64,000 bases of DNA from Rubripirellula amarantea. Its GTDB lineage: Bacteria; Planctomycetota; Planctomycetia; Pirellulales; Pirellulaceae. The stretch covers positions 434,001 to 498,000 of the forward strand of contig NZ_SJPI01000002.1 of assembly GCF_007859865.1 (NCBI RefSeq), given 5' to 3'. Both the position numbers and the translations under genes were made by a program. Below are positions 41,860-52,600 of the stretch, in pieces; position 1 is the stretch's first letter; every line of letters starts with the position of its first letter. The notes beneath the pieces are model-generated. The model searched no databases. It was not told where the DNA came from and saw only the letters and a program-made list of their open reading frames with translations.

Positions 41860-42189
41860 GGCAACAAAACATCTGCGGACAAGCAGGGACCGGCCGCGTT
41901 GCCGCTGAACAAAAAATTGCATCGCATCAGTCAGCGCGGGGTTTGGCGGTTCATCTCAGGCATCGCCCGACTCGACGAGACGCCTCGTTCACTTGCTGAA
42001 CTTGATGAAGCACTGTCACTGCAGCCGAACAAAATGCGATCCACCAAGGCGATCTTTGCAAAGCTAGAAAACCGCTTCGACATCCGCTTCCTGCGCTTGG
42101 CCGAAGAAGGCGGCGACGATCAAGCAGGTAACCCACGCTACATCATGCCCCCAAGAATCCGCAAAGCCGTCCGCGAAATGGTCGGCTAA
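41628..42189 (+). pseudogene. Chimeric relic: N-terminus of the third giant gene joined to the C-terminal half of the 34.1-kb gene
   Basis: From ATG 41628 the sequence copies the start of the gene at 49404 (MSIVSALRNSCSKK, LESRELLTAATGDHRFFGAI), but indels shift the frame. At 41857-41859 it switches abruptly to sequence matching 34205 onward, and the first 47 bases are identical to that gene. The joined parts are in different frames, so no fusion protein is made. A 96-codon frame from TTG 41899 still encodes the conserved C-terminal domain (HRISQRGVWRFISGIARL through IRKAVREMVG) and could be translated separately. No ribosome binding site is evident for it. Confidence 0.85.
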
Positions 42190-42556
42190 CTTGCCGAAAT
42201 CGTCGGGTAAGTTGCAACGAAGAGACTTCTTGGTTTACTGCCGAGAGATAGGCCGACAAGCAAACTTCCTCGTTGGCTGGTCTCACAGTTTGCATGGCCG
42301 AAGTGAAAGTTTGAAAGTTCGAGCGACAAAACGCTTTGACTGCATGCTGCTTTCACGCGGATTTTACTTGCCATGCGATCTTCGAATCCGCGAGCACTCG
42401 CTCGTGAAAACGTCTTGAACAGCTGTCGTACGCGCTTCGCGTTTCTGCCTCCCACAGGGGTACATTGCTAGCGGAGGGGGGGTATAGTGTACGGGCTTTA
42501 AGCTGTAGTTCGGGTTTACGGGCAAAACCTTTTCAAGACACGTTGGGATCTCTGGG
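42190..42556. other. Intergenic region upstream of the second giant gene
   Basis: Contains a G-rich run at 42474-42482 followed by TATAGTG, which may belong to the promoter of the gene at 42557. No supported gene, RNA or terminator is seen. Confidence 0.35.
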
Positions 42557-45500
42557 ATGGCACCTCGGTCAATCAAACTAGTTCGGCGTCAACGATATCG
42601 CCGCGCACTGATAGCTCGTCACGCACTGCCATTTCGGCGCGCACTGAAATGTGAATTGCTGGAGCGTCGAGATCTCTTAGCAGGATCGCTCGAGTCGTTT
42701 TGCCCCGATTCCGATCACGGCGAAACCTTCGTTGTATCCGCCGTCGAGTCTCAATACTTTGCCGCGGACTCAGCCTCGTTGAACGCCGGTATTCAGCTGA
42801 TGATTGATTCGTCCGACGAGGATGATCTCTACTTTGAAGGCCACCCTGATTCTCACCATCACGATGAACACCATCACGAAGAGTTCGGTGATCTAGAGGC
42901 CGTGGCGTTGTCCGACGGCATCGAGTTCTACCGAGCCAACGGTCGTTTTACGACCACGGCAACTGACGGAAGCGGGCTAACCTTCGGCGACCCGGCGACA
43001 TTGACGTGGGGATTCGTCAATGACGGGACTAGCATTCCCGGGGGGGCTGTTCCAGGCGAGGTCACGGCTCCGAGTGACCTGATTGCATTTCTCGGCGGGA
43101 TCTATGGAGTTACCACGAACGATACGAACTATCAGGATGAGCCATGGTTTCCACTGATTGAGTCGACCTTTGATCGTTGGGAAGAACTTTCCGGGGTGAC
43201 CTACGTTTACGAACCGAACGATGATGGTGCGTCGTTCCCTGGTTCACCAGGAGTGCTAGGCGTTCGTCCCGATATTCGTCTCTCTGGCCATGCGTTGGAC
43301 GGCAATTCCAATGTGCTTGCCTACAACAGCAGTCCGAATCTCGGTGACATGGTCATCGACACCACTGATTCGGTCTACAGCAATACGTCGTTGAACTCAC
43401 GGCGGCTAAGAACGATTGTTGCCCATGAGCACGGCCACGGACTTGGGCTCAGTCACGTCGTTTCGAATAACGCGTCGTTTCTGATGGAGCCATCTTTGAA
43501 TGTTGGATTTGATGGTCCGCAGCTTGATGACATCTACGGCATCCAACGTCTTTATGGCGATGCGCTCGAACCAAATGATTCGCTATCGGATGCCACCGAC
43601 CTCGGAGTGATAGCGACGGGCGGTTCCATCGATCTTGGGGGTGATGCCACCGATACGGTGGTCGATATTTCTGATACGGGATTCTTAACGGTCGACGACC
43701 AATCCGATCTCGACATGTATGCTTTCACGATTGATGCAGCGTCTGATGTGACCGTGACAGTCACGCCAGTCGGACCGACGTACAACGAAGGCCCGCAGGG
43801 CGGTGTTCAGGCACCCTACGATTTGCTCACTCGTGCAGATCTTATTCTCGATTTGCTCGACGCCAGCGGAAACGTGATCTCGAGTAGTGACATCAGCGGT
43901 CTCGGAGGGGCTGAGTCGATCAATTCAATCTTGCCTCAGGCAGGAACCTATCATGCTGCGATTTCTACCGAGACCGCGCTGGCTCAGTTCTATGAACTAT
44001 CGATCGACGTAGTGACGACACCGGCAGTCAACGTTCGACCTGACGTCGCGGGATCGAATTTGCGCGAGGGCGGGGCCGTGGAGTCGTATCAACTATTCTT
44101 AGGCACGACTCCGAACGGCGAAGTGGAAGTGACCGCGACGGCGGATGATCAGCTCGAGATCAGCCTGGACGCGATCGAGTTCTCGCAATCATTGACGGTG
44201 ATTGCGAACGATGAAACACCCATCGATATCTTCGTTCGTGCCGTCGATGACAACATTTTTGAAGGAAGCCACACCGGAACCATCCAGCATCAAATCACTT
44301 CCACTTTCGATGAAACGGACTATCCGCTTTCACTTAGTGTCGCGCCGCTGCAAGTGAGCATCGACGATAACGAACTGGGCAGTTGGCAACCGGTAGCGCC
44401 AGACGCGGGGCAAATTCTCAAGAGCGTTGGCAATGAAGGTTCGCTTTCAGATGCAACTGACGTTCGTTTTTTCAATTTTGAACTCAACGCGGGGGAAACT
44501 CTCGCAGTGACGGCTCAACCGGACACCAACGAAACGCTCATTGTAGAGTGGCTGGGAGTATCACCGCCGGTTAGTTCGCCTGCACCAGGATCCGACGTCG
44601 TCATGACTTCGACGGTGGCGCTATCGACGGGGGTGCAGCAACTCAAGGTGACTGGAAGTGGCGCGACCGATTTCACTCTGGATGCTTGGCGGAATGCTGT
44701 TTTAGAAGACCTGCATAGTGATTCAAGTATGGCCACCCCTTTGCCTCTTGTGGCTGGCTTAGGTGTGGTCGATGTGAACCCGAACAATGCGGCGGTCTAT
44801 GGGGTCATTGGCAAATCAGAGGCAGCGCCGGGAACGACCGTTGAGTTAGTCCAAAGAAGCGCGCCAACCGAGTTTGTTGACCTGTCGTTGCTGCCCGCGT
44901 CCAACACGTTCATGCTTAACAACAACTCATCGTTGTCGACTTCGATTTCAGTGGGTAACGAGGTCTTCCCTGCGGGAGTGTGGAAGATGTATGACAATGG
45001 CAGTTTGATTCCGACAACCGACTTAACGATCCCGTTGTTTCAGGACAACACCGCGATTCCGAACTCAGGGATCGACACTGCCATGATCCCGTTTTGGGAC
45101 GATCTCGATGCAAGCCTTATTTACTACGACGAGATCGTAATCGACGGAATTCCTGCGTTTGTGGTTCAATGGCAGGATCGTCCGCATCGCAGTTTCGGTG
45201 GCGCGGTAACGTTCCAAGTTCAGGTCTTTGATAGCGGTCCCCTCTTGGCTAAGTATGCCTATCAAGACGTGTTCTTTGGGAATGCAAGTGTTGATCAAGG
45301 AGCTTCGGCTACGGTGGGCTTTCAGTCTGATAGCACGACAGCCGTCTCAGTTAGTACAAACTCTGCGTCGCTTAATGACGGAGACGTCGTGGACGTTCAG
45401 TTCGCGCTAGAACCAGATGTGGATGCGTACTCTATTGATTGGACTGGCAAGGTGGGGACGACAGTCGATGTCGTCTTGGAAGCACTTGGCACCGAGAGTT

Positions 45501-48500
45501 ACGCAGGCGCCGAGTTGCAGATCATTGGTCCCGATGGCACGACCGTATTGGCCTCGGGTGTGAGCGACGGTTTGAGCGCCGGCGTTTCGACGGATCATGA
45601 CTTGGCAATTTTCGACTTTGTTGTTCCCGCCGATGGTGTTTATTACGTTCGGCTTAGTGCGGCGTTGCAATCGGAGTATTCGATTACGGTTGCCGAGTCC
45701 GTGGTGGTCGATACCGAGCCTAATGACGCAGTGTCTGCACTCCGAACCGTACCGAGTGATGGACATGCGATGGGATCGCTTAGTGCAAGCACCGATGCAG
45801 AAGACCGGTATTCTGTTTCGCTCGCTGCGAATGAGACGCTGCTCGTTCGGACAGCAACGCCACTTGATCAGTTCGAGTCGGTTGGCAATTCGCTGGATCC
45901 GAGACTGACGATCATCGCGCCGGATCAAGCCACCGTGGTCGCTGATGATGCTGATACGGTGGACGGCAGAAATGCCGAAGTTGTTTTCACCGCCGTCACG
46001 GCGGGTGTTTATACGATTGTCGTGCAAGCAGAAGGGGGTGACGGGGATTATCAGTTGCTTTCGCAATCAAATCCTGTGTTGCCAGGTGAAGTAACCGTCA
46101 ATCTTCCAAGCGGCAGTAGCAACGACGTTACCGTAACACTCAACGGCAGCGACGTTGAGATCCTTGACAATTCAAATGGGGGCAGCGTGCTTGATTCAGT
46201 CGCACTTGCATCTGCCCACTCCCTGGTGATCAACGGTGGCAACCAAGACGATACTCTTACCTTCGACTTTTCGTCTGGCTTCTTTCGCTTTCGTGATGGA
46301 ATAGCGTTCAACGATCCAAGTGGAACGGATGAACTGGTCGTTGTGGGAACCGGTGCGTCGGGGGCAACCTACCAATCGGCGGGCAGCACGCTTGGCAACG
46401 CGAGTTTGGTGTTGCAGAACGGGGCCCAGCAATCACTGATCGCGTTCACTGGCATCGAGCCAATCGAGGTGTCCAATGTGCAGTCCTTTGAGGTCACCGG
46501 AACTCTCGATGTTGGATCGGACTCACTCGTTGTCAGTTCAGCGACATCGCTAAACCTTTCGGGGCTAACGACGATTGACGCGGGCGGAACGCTAAGTGCG
46601 ACTTCCTTATCGTTAGAATCCGGCGAAACGATCACGGCAAATGGAGGCATGATATCTGCCAGGTTCGAAGGCGCCGCTGGGTCGCAGTTGAATGTCACCG
46701 ACGATGCTTTCATCGGAGACGCGGCTTCGCCGAATGGTTTTGAGATGCTGGGGGAATTGGTGGTCGCGGGAAACACGACCCTTGAGCTTCTGGATTCCAA
46801 TGCTGTCGAACTCGGGATGCAAACAACGCTGGGAGGCGGAGGGAATAGTGCAACCGTGGTCGCAGCCAACGGTTTCGCGTTGTTAGCCGGACAATCGGTC
46901 AGTGGATACGGAACTCTTGATTCCCCGGATCAGATTGGTCAACGCATACGCAACAATGGTTCCATCGTAGGGAACAGTCTTGCCGAGCCTGTGACTATTT
47001 CCGGCTTCCTGGACGGTATCGGTTCACTAAGCAATGTGCGGTTAACAGGCACGTACAGCCCCGGCGCTAGTCCAGCGCAGGTTAGCAATGGTAGCGTCGA
47101 ATACACGGCAACCAGCAACACGTTGATGGAGGTCGGTGGTTTAGTACCAGGCGTCGATCACGATCAGGTCAATCACAACGGCAGCGTCACGTTGAGCGGC
47201 AATCTGTCCGTTTCTTTGATTGACCAATACGTACCAAATGTGGGTGACTCATTCACTTTGATGACCGCAACCTCAGGATTTTCAGGATCCTTTAATTCCG
47301 TCGATCTTCCCTTCGCAGAAGCAGGACAAACATGGGCCCTGGTCGTCGAAGGCAATCAGCTTGACTTGCACCTCGAGCTCGATCTGCCAATCGCAGTGGA
47401 TGACCTGGCGATCACGACGGAAGCGAATCCTGTTGTCGTTTCAGTGTTATCAAACGACGAACCCGCGGGCGATCTAGAGATCATCGAGTACACAACACCG
47501 GGAAATGGTGCGGTAGTGAGCAATGGCGATGGCACCTTCACCTACACACCGGACGTCGGCTTTACTGGCACTGACTCGTTCGACTATACGATCGCGATGA
47601 ATGACGTTGAGTTGATCGGATCGGAGGCAAGTAGCGGTGATCGGTTTGGATTCTCTGTCGATATTGATGGAGACTATGCTGTTGTCGGCGCTTACCTGGA
47701 CGATCCCAATGGCTTAGCCAACGCCGGTTCTGCTTTCGTTTACCAGCGAACCGGTGATGCCAGTTGGACGCAGGTTGCGCAGCTAAACGGCGACCTGGAT
47801 TCCACCGACGCTCAATCACAGTTTGGTTGGAGTGTCGCGATCGATGGAGATGTCGTCGTTGTCGCGGCCCAAGCGGATCGCGACATCGGGTTCCGCTCCG
47901 GCGCCGCTTATATCTTTGGACGCGATATCGGCGGTGCCGACAATTGGGGCCGCATCACAAAGATTGTTGGCAGCGATACCGCCAAACGTGACCTGTTTGG
48001 TCGATCGGTCGACGTCTCTGGCAATACCGTCGTCGTCGGGGCAAGCGTCGCCGATCCCGTCGGTATCTCCTCTGGAGCGGCCTATGTGTTTGAGCGTGAT
48101 CATGGCGGCACGGACAATTGGGGAGAGGTCAAAAAGCTGATCGGAAGTACCCAATTGGCCGGCGATCGGTTTGGTCAATCGGTTTCGATCGACGCTGACC
48201 GAATCGCGGTTGGGGCATTCCGCCATAACGGATCGGCGAGCGATACCGGTGCTGTCTATGTCTTTGATCGCGACCAGGGCGGAACTGAAAACTGGGGTGA
48301 GGTCGCAGCCCTTGAAGCGGGTGACGGATCAGCAAACGACCAATTTGGCTTCAGTGTCAGCGTCGATGGAACTTTGGTTGCGGTGGGCGCGCCCTTGGAC
48401 GATACCGGTGGCTCGAATCAACTCGGTAGCGTTTACGTGTTTTCGCGGGATGAAGGTGGTGCCAACAATTGGGGCCAAACCACCAAATTGCTCGCCAGCG

Positions 48501-49093
48501 ACGGTGCGGCAGGCGACCGTTTGGGAATGTCAGTCGCCATTGACGGTTCACGGATTGTCTCCGGTGCGATCCAAGCCGACATCGGTGGCGATCGTTCGGG
48601 CAGCGCTTACCTGTTTGAAAACGCGGCCAACACCTGGACGCAAACCCGTGTACTGACGAACGAACAAGTCACCAAGGCCGACGAGTACGGTGTCAGCATC
48701 GCCATCGACGGCGATGTGGCAGTGATTGGATCATGGCTAGATAATCGACCCGGCAATAATACTGGCGGCGCCTATGCGTTTGACCTACGCACCGACACGG
48801 CAACAGTGTGGGTGGAAGTTGATACCGCGCTCGTGAAGTTCAATTTTTCTAATATTGTATTGGCGAAGGATGAGAGCGAACGGAACGTGGCGCCCGAATT
48901 GGTTGTGCAATCAAAGGATGCCTGGGAACCATGGAGCGATCGGAAGCGAAGAGGTTCAGCTCTCAATTCTCATAGCGTCGACGAAGTATTCACAAAGTTC
49001 GTTCAAAGAAGTGGTAGCGCAGATCCAAACGTTCTGTTGGATGCGGACAACATAAATGCCGAAGCGTTGCGAGATCTGGGCATCGCGAATTGA
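42557..49093 (+). CDS. Giant secreted M10 matrixin-like metalloprotease with FG-GAP propeller
   Basis: A 2178-residue protein with a basic N-terminus and the LEPR-XLL-like signature LLERRDLLAGS. A His-rich stretch (HPDSHHHDEHHHEEF, about residues 95-110) precedes the protease domain, which carries the complete zinc motif HEHGHGLGLSH (His290, Glu291, His294, His300), then FLMEPSLN as Met-turn region and DDIYGIQRLYG. Downstream are pre-peptidase/PPC-like beta domains (NDSLSDATDLGV, LDMYAFTIDAASDVTVTV), a Calx-beta-like region, autotransporter-like strands (ITANGGMISARFEGAAGSQL), a cadherin/VCBS-like repeat (NGDGTFTYTPDVGFTGTDSF), seven FG-GAP repeats (about 1694-2081) and the tail shared with the first giant protein. 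Probable extracellular protease and surface structure. Confidence 0.88.
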   Translation: MAPRSIKLVRRQRYRRALIARHALPFRRALKCELLERRDLLAGSLESFCPDSDHGETFVVSAVESQYFAADSASLNAGIQLMIDSSDEDDLYFEGHPDSHHHDEHHHEEFGDLEAVALSDGIEFYRANGRFTTTATDGSGLTFGDPATLTWGFVNDGTSIPGGAVPGEVTAPSDLIAFLGGIYGVTTNDTNYQDEPWFPLIESTFDRWEELSGVTYVYEPNDDGASFPGSPGVLGVRPDIRLSGHALDGNSNVLAYNSSPNLGDMVIDTTDSVYSNTSLNSRRLRTIVAHEHGHGLGLSHVVSNNASFLMEPSLNVGFDGPQLDDIYGIQRLYGDALEPNDSLSDATDLGVIATGGSIDLGGDATDTVVDISDTGFLTVDDQSDLDMYAFTIDAASDVTVTVTPVGPTYNEGPQGGVQAPYDLLTRADLILDLLDASGNVISSSDISGLGGAESINSILPQAGTYHAAISTETALAQFYELSIDVVTTPAVNVRPDVAGSNLREGGAVESYQLFLGTTPNGEVEVTATADDQLEISLDAIEFSQSLTVIANDETPIDIFVRAVDDNIFEGSHTGTIQHQITSTFDETDYPLSLSVAPLQVSIDDNELGSWQPVAPDAGQILKSVGNEGSLSDATDVRFFNFELNAGETLAVTAQPDTNETLIVEWLGVSPPVSSPAPGSDVVMTSTVALSTGVQQLKVTGSGATDFTLDAWRNAVLEDLHSDSSMATPLPLVAGLGVVDVNPNNAAVYGVIGKSEAAPGTTVELVQRSAPTEFVDLSLLPASNTFMLNNNSSLSTSISVGNEVFPAGVWKMYDNGSLIPTTDLTIPLFQDNTAIPNSGIDTAMIPFWDDLDASLIYYDEIVIDGIPAFVVQWQDRPHRSFGGAVTFQVQVFDSGPLLAKYAYQDVFFGNASVDQGASATVGFQSDSTTAVSVSTNSASLNDGDVVDVQFALEPDVDAYSIDWTGKVGTTVDVVLEALGTESYAGAELQIIGPDGTTVLASGVSDGLSAGVSTDHDLAIFDFVVPADGVYYVRLSAALQSEYSITVAESVVVDTEPNDAVSALRTVPSDGHAMGSLSASTDAEDRYSVSLAANETLLVRTATPLDQFESVGNSLDPRLTIIAPDQATVVADDADTVDGRNAEVVFTAVTAGVYTIVVQAEGGDGDYQLLSQSNPVLPGEVTVNLPSGSSNDVTVTLNGSDVEILDNSNGGSVLDSVALASAHSLVINGGNQDDTLTFDFSSGFFRFRDGIAFNDPSGTDELVVVGTGASGATYQSAGSTLGNASLVLQNGAQQSLIAFTGIEPIEVSNVQSFEVTGTLDVGSDSLVVSSATSLNLSGLTTIDAGGTLSATSLSLESGETITANGGMISARFEGAAGSQLNVTDDAFIGDAASPNGFEMLGELVVAGNTTLELLDSNAVELGMQTTLGGGGNSATVVAANGFALLAGQSVSGYGTLDSPDQIGQRIRNNGSIVGNSLAEPVTISGFLDGIGSLSNVRLTGTYSPGASPAQVSNGSVEYTATSNTLMEVGGLVPGVDHDQVNHNGSVTLSGNLSVSLIDQYVPNVGDSFTLMTATSGFSGSFNSVDLPFAEAGQTWALVVEGNQLDLHLELDLPIAVDDLAITTEANPVVVSVLSNDEPAGDLEIIEYTTPGNGAVVSNGDGTFTYTPDVGFTGTDSFDYTIAMNDVELIGSEASSGDRFGFSVDIDGDYAVVGAYLDDPNGLANAGSAFVYQRTGDASWTQVAQLNGDLDSTDAQSQFGWSVAIDGDVVVVAAQADRDIGFRSGAAYIFGRDIGGADNWGRITKIVGSDTAKRDLFGRSVDVSGNTVVVGASVADPVGISSGAAYVFERDHGGTDNWGEVKKLIGSTQLAGDRFGQSVSIDADRIAVGAFRHNGSASDTGAVYVFDRDQGGTENWGEVAALEAGDGSANDQFGFSVSVDGTLVAVGAPLDDTGGSNQLGSVYVFSRDEGGANNWGQTTKLLASDGAAGDRLGMSVAIDGSRIVSGAIQADIGGDRSGSAYLFENAANTWTQTRVLTNEQVTKADEYGVSIAIDGDVAVIGSWLDNRPGNNTGGAYAFDLRTDTATVWVEVDTALVKFNFSNIVLAKDESERNVAPELVVQSKDAWEPWSDRKRRGSALNSHSVDEVFTKFVQRSGSADPNVLLDADNINAEALRDLGIAN

Positions 49094-49624
49094 GGCGGTC
49101 GATCAGTGCGAATAGTTTGGCGGGAATTGTCGGTCTGACCACGTTGGCCGGGATACTCGTTTATGCATTTGAAGGATTCTGTGTGGGAAAGCATTCGCAA
49201 ACGAGAAAAATGTTTCGTCGGCCATTGATTCGGCGAACGCCAGCGATAGAGTGGATGACGTAACGAATCGAAGTTGTAGTTTAACTTGTTTCGGCTACCT
49301 CCTATCTTGAACACTTCTCCTCCGCGTTGATGCCAAACAGCTGGTAGGCAAGGTCCATCTTAGGTTGCGTTTTTTGCGTTTCCTATTTTTCCAAGGCCTT
49401 TCCATGTCGATCGTATCCGCGCTGCGCAATTCTTGCTCGAAAAGAGATTTCTGTTCCGTTAGCAAGTCACTGGTTCCGATCAAACCTATCAAACGCATCA
49501 AGCGATTGATGATTATCGAAATGTTGGAATCTCGTGAGCTTTTAACGGCCGCGACAGGAGACCACCGATTTTTTGGTGCAATCGCGAATCCTGGTCAAAC
49601 GGACACGTTTGAGTTTTCGTTGGC
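48832..49624. repeat. 0.8-kb direct repeat, copy B
   Basis: Counterpart of 41058-41859: the tail of the second giant gene, the intergenic DNA 49094-49403 (no gene of its own) and the first about 70 codons of the third giant gene. Here the downstream gene is intact, so this copy is probably the parental arrangement. Confidence 0.92.
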
Positions 49625-52600
49625 CGCGCCGCAACAGTTGTGGTTTGATACGCTCACCAATGACGCAAACATCTCATGGTCCATGGAAGGTGGGCAAGGG
49701 GCAGTTGCATCGTATGCGTTCTCGAATGACGACCAGGTCTTTGGCACTCAACCAGCAGGCGATTACACGGTCACCGTTTCGGGCAACGCTGACTACACCG
49801 GTTCTTATGCGTTTTGTGTTCTGGAAATGTCAACCTTAGCGACTTCGATCGCCGTGGATACAACGATCAATGGAGTCGTCGACCCAACCATCACCGCTAA
49901 TCTTTACAGTTTTGCTGGGACGGCCGGGACCAGTGTTTACGTCGAATCGCTGAGCAACACGACTACTGATCTCAATGGCTATACGGCATCATGGTACGTT
50001 TACGATCACTATGGTACTCAGTTGGCTTCCAACTATTACTTCGCGAATGACCTCGGTCGCATCGACTTGCCAATTACGGGGACGTACACGATTGCCATTC
50101 AAGGCAATATCAATGCGACAGGGGGAACCGAAACTTACGCGTTGAAAGTTTATTCTGTCGCTGACACAACGACGGCGTTTACGCTTGGCACCGCCGTAGC
50201 GGGCAACACGACGGCTCCCGGCCAAGCGAATGAGTACACGTTCACTCTCGCCTCACCCACCAGTCTGTACTTCGACAGCCAAACCAATGACGGCAGCCTT
50301 CACTGGAGTCTGAAGGGGCCACAAGGAAACGTGGTGAGTCCAACTTCGTTTAACTACGACGACAATGTGATCGGCCTGATGCCAGCGGGCACTTACACGC
50401 TGACCGTCAATCGCAACGACGCAACCACGGGCGGCTACGCATTCAATCTGATCGACCTGGCAAATGCGACCGCGATTACGACCGGAAGCGTAGGCACCCC
50501 GGCCGGTCCGACGGTCACGGGAACACTGAGCCCCGCTGAATCGGCCAAGGCTTACAAGTTCACGGGTATCGCTGGCAATCGCTTGTTGTTCAACAACATC
50601 AACACCTCGGGCGACAGTGCACACTGGATACTGCTCGATCCATACAACAACGTCGTGTTCGATGACTACACGAGCACCGATCAAAGCAACGTTGTGATCT
50701 CGGCCAGTGGCACGTACACGTTGGTGATGGCGGGATACCTTGGCAACACGGTTGCGCCGTCGTTTGATTTCCAAATCAACTATCAATCGAACACCACGCC
50801 ACCAACCATTCCCGGAACGGTCATCACACTCGGAACCGTCAAAAATGGAACCATTCCTGCTGGTGGCATTAGTTTTTATAAGTTCACGCTAGCCAGTCCC
50901 ACGCAGTTGTACTTTGATGCTCGAACCGACAACACCAGTCTCGGCTGGACCTTGATCGGGCCGCAAGGAACCGTGATCAACTCTTACCCATTAGGTGCCT
51001 ATTACGAAAACACCGGCGATGTTTTCATCGGGCTGATGCCCGCAGGCACCTATGCGCTGCAAATCGCTGGACCCGCTTCGACTGCTTTTTCATTCAACAT
51101 GCTCGATGTGGGCGTGGCAACGAGCGTCACCCTTGATACTCCAGTGAGTAGTTCGGTATCGGCACGCGCAACCAAGCTCTATCGATTTGCGGGCACTGCT
51201 GGCACCGCCGTTTATGTTGATGTAACAACAAGTTCAAACAATCTCGAATGGAGGTTGTACGACCCGTTTGGAAATGTGGTTCCGATTGAGGGACCGGCAA
51301 CCTCGGTGGGGCGTTTTGAGTTACTCGCAACTGGTGACTACACGCTTGCCGCGGTAAGCGATCTTTACGCGACAGGATCATCAAACTTTACCTTCAACGT
51401 TGAGAACGTCGTTGACACAACAACGGCGTTAACCTTGGGTGTTCCCGTGACCGGCACTATTTCAGTGCCTTCCCAAGTGAAGGACTATAGCTTTACGTTA
51501 ACGCAGCCCACGCGATTGTGGTTTGATATTCAGTCGGTAGACAGCTTTGAAAATTATTGGCAGTTGATCGGACCGCTGGGCAACGTTGTCGCTGGCACAT
51601 GGTTTGCCTATGACGACACAGACATCGGTCTTCAACCAGCGGGCGACTACACGTTGCAGTTAACGAGATCGTACAACACGACCGGCAGCTTTAGCTTCAA
51701 TCTGCTTGACGTCGCTACAGCATCCAGTCTTACGATTGGAACGCAGCAGAACGACACTCTGGTTGGTCCCGTCACCAAGCTCTACAAGTTCACGGGAACA
51801 GCGGGGACGAGTCTGTATGTTGATTCCGTCAGTGATTCGACAAATGATCCCAACGGATACGCGGCGTCATGGTGTTTGTACGATCCCTATGGAACTCAGT
51901 TAGTCACAAATGCGTTTATCTATGACCTTGGACGCTTTGATCTTGAAACCAGCGGGCCGTACACACTTGCGGTGATCGGGCATCTGAATTCCATCGGCAC
52001 CGAGTCGATTGCATTTAAGGTCTCAAGCACCGCCGACACAACCACGGCGCTGACTTTGGGAACACCGGTCACAGGAAACATTGCAACGCCTGGTCAGATC
52101 GACAAATACACGTTCACGCTCGGCGCTCCGGCTCAGCTTTGGTTCGATAGTCAGTCGGGTACTGCCTATCAAACCAATTGGCAGTTGGTCGGGCCGCAAG
52201 GCAACGTGGTAAGTAGCACCTACTTCAATTACGACGATCACATCATCGGCCTCATACCGGCGGGTGACTACACGCTGGAAGTGAATGAATCAGGCGGAGC
52301 CACTGGGACTTACGCATTCAATTTGTTGGACTACGCCGCTGCGATGAACCTAACGCTGGGTACCCCCGTCAGCGACACCCTCGTTGGTCCGGCGACGAAG
52401 CTTTATCAGTTTGCTGGCACGGCTGGTACGAGCGTGTTTGGCAACTCAATTAGCGATACGACTGACGATCCCAATGGATACACTGCTGGCTGGAAAGTCT
52501 ACGATCAGTACGGAACGCTTGTCGGACAAGCATCGTATCTAGCCAACGACATCGGCCGCATCGACCTGCCAACGACGGGAACGTACACGGTGGTCATCCA

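Noticed and set aside
45407-46066. 219-codon minus-strand frame inside the second giant gene
   Set aside because: Antisense shadow; similar Arg/Asn/Ile-rich frames recur opposite the beta repeats of all three giant genes.
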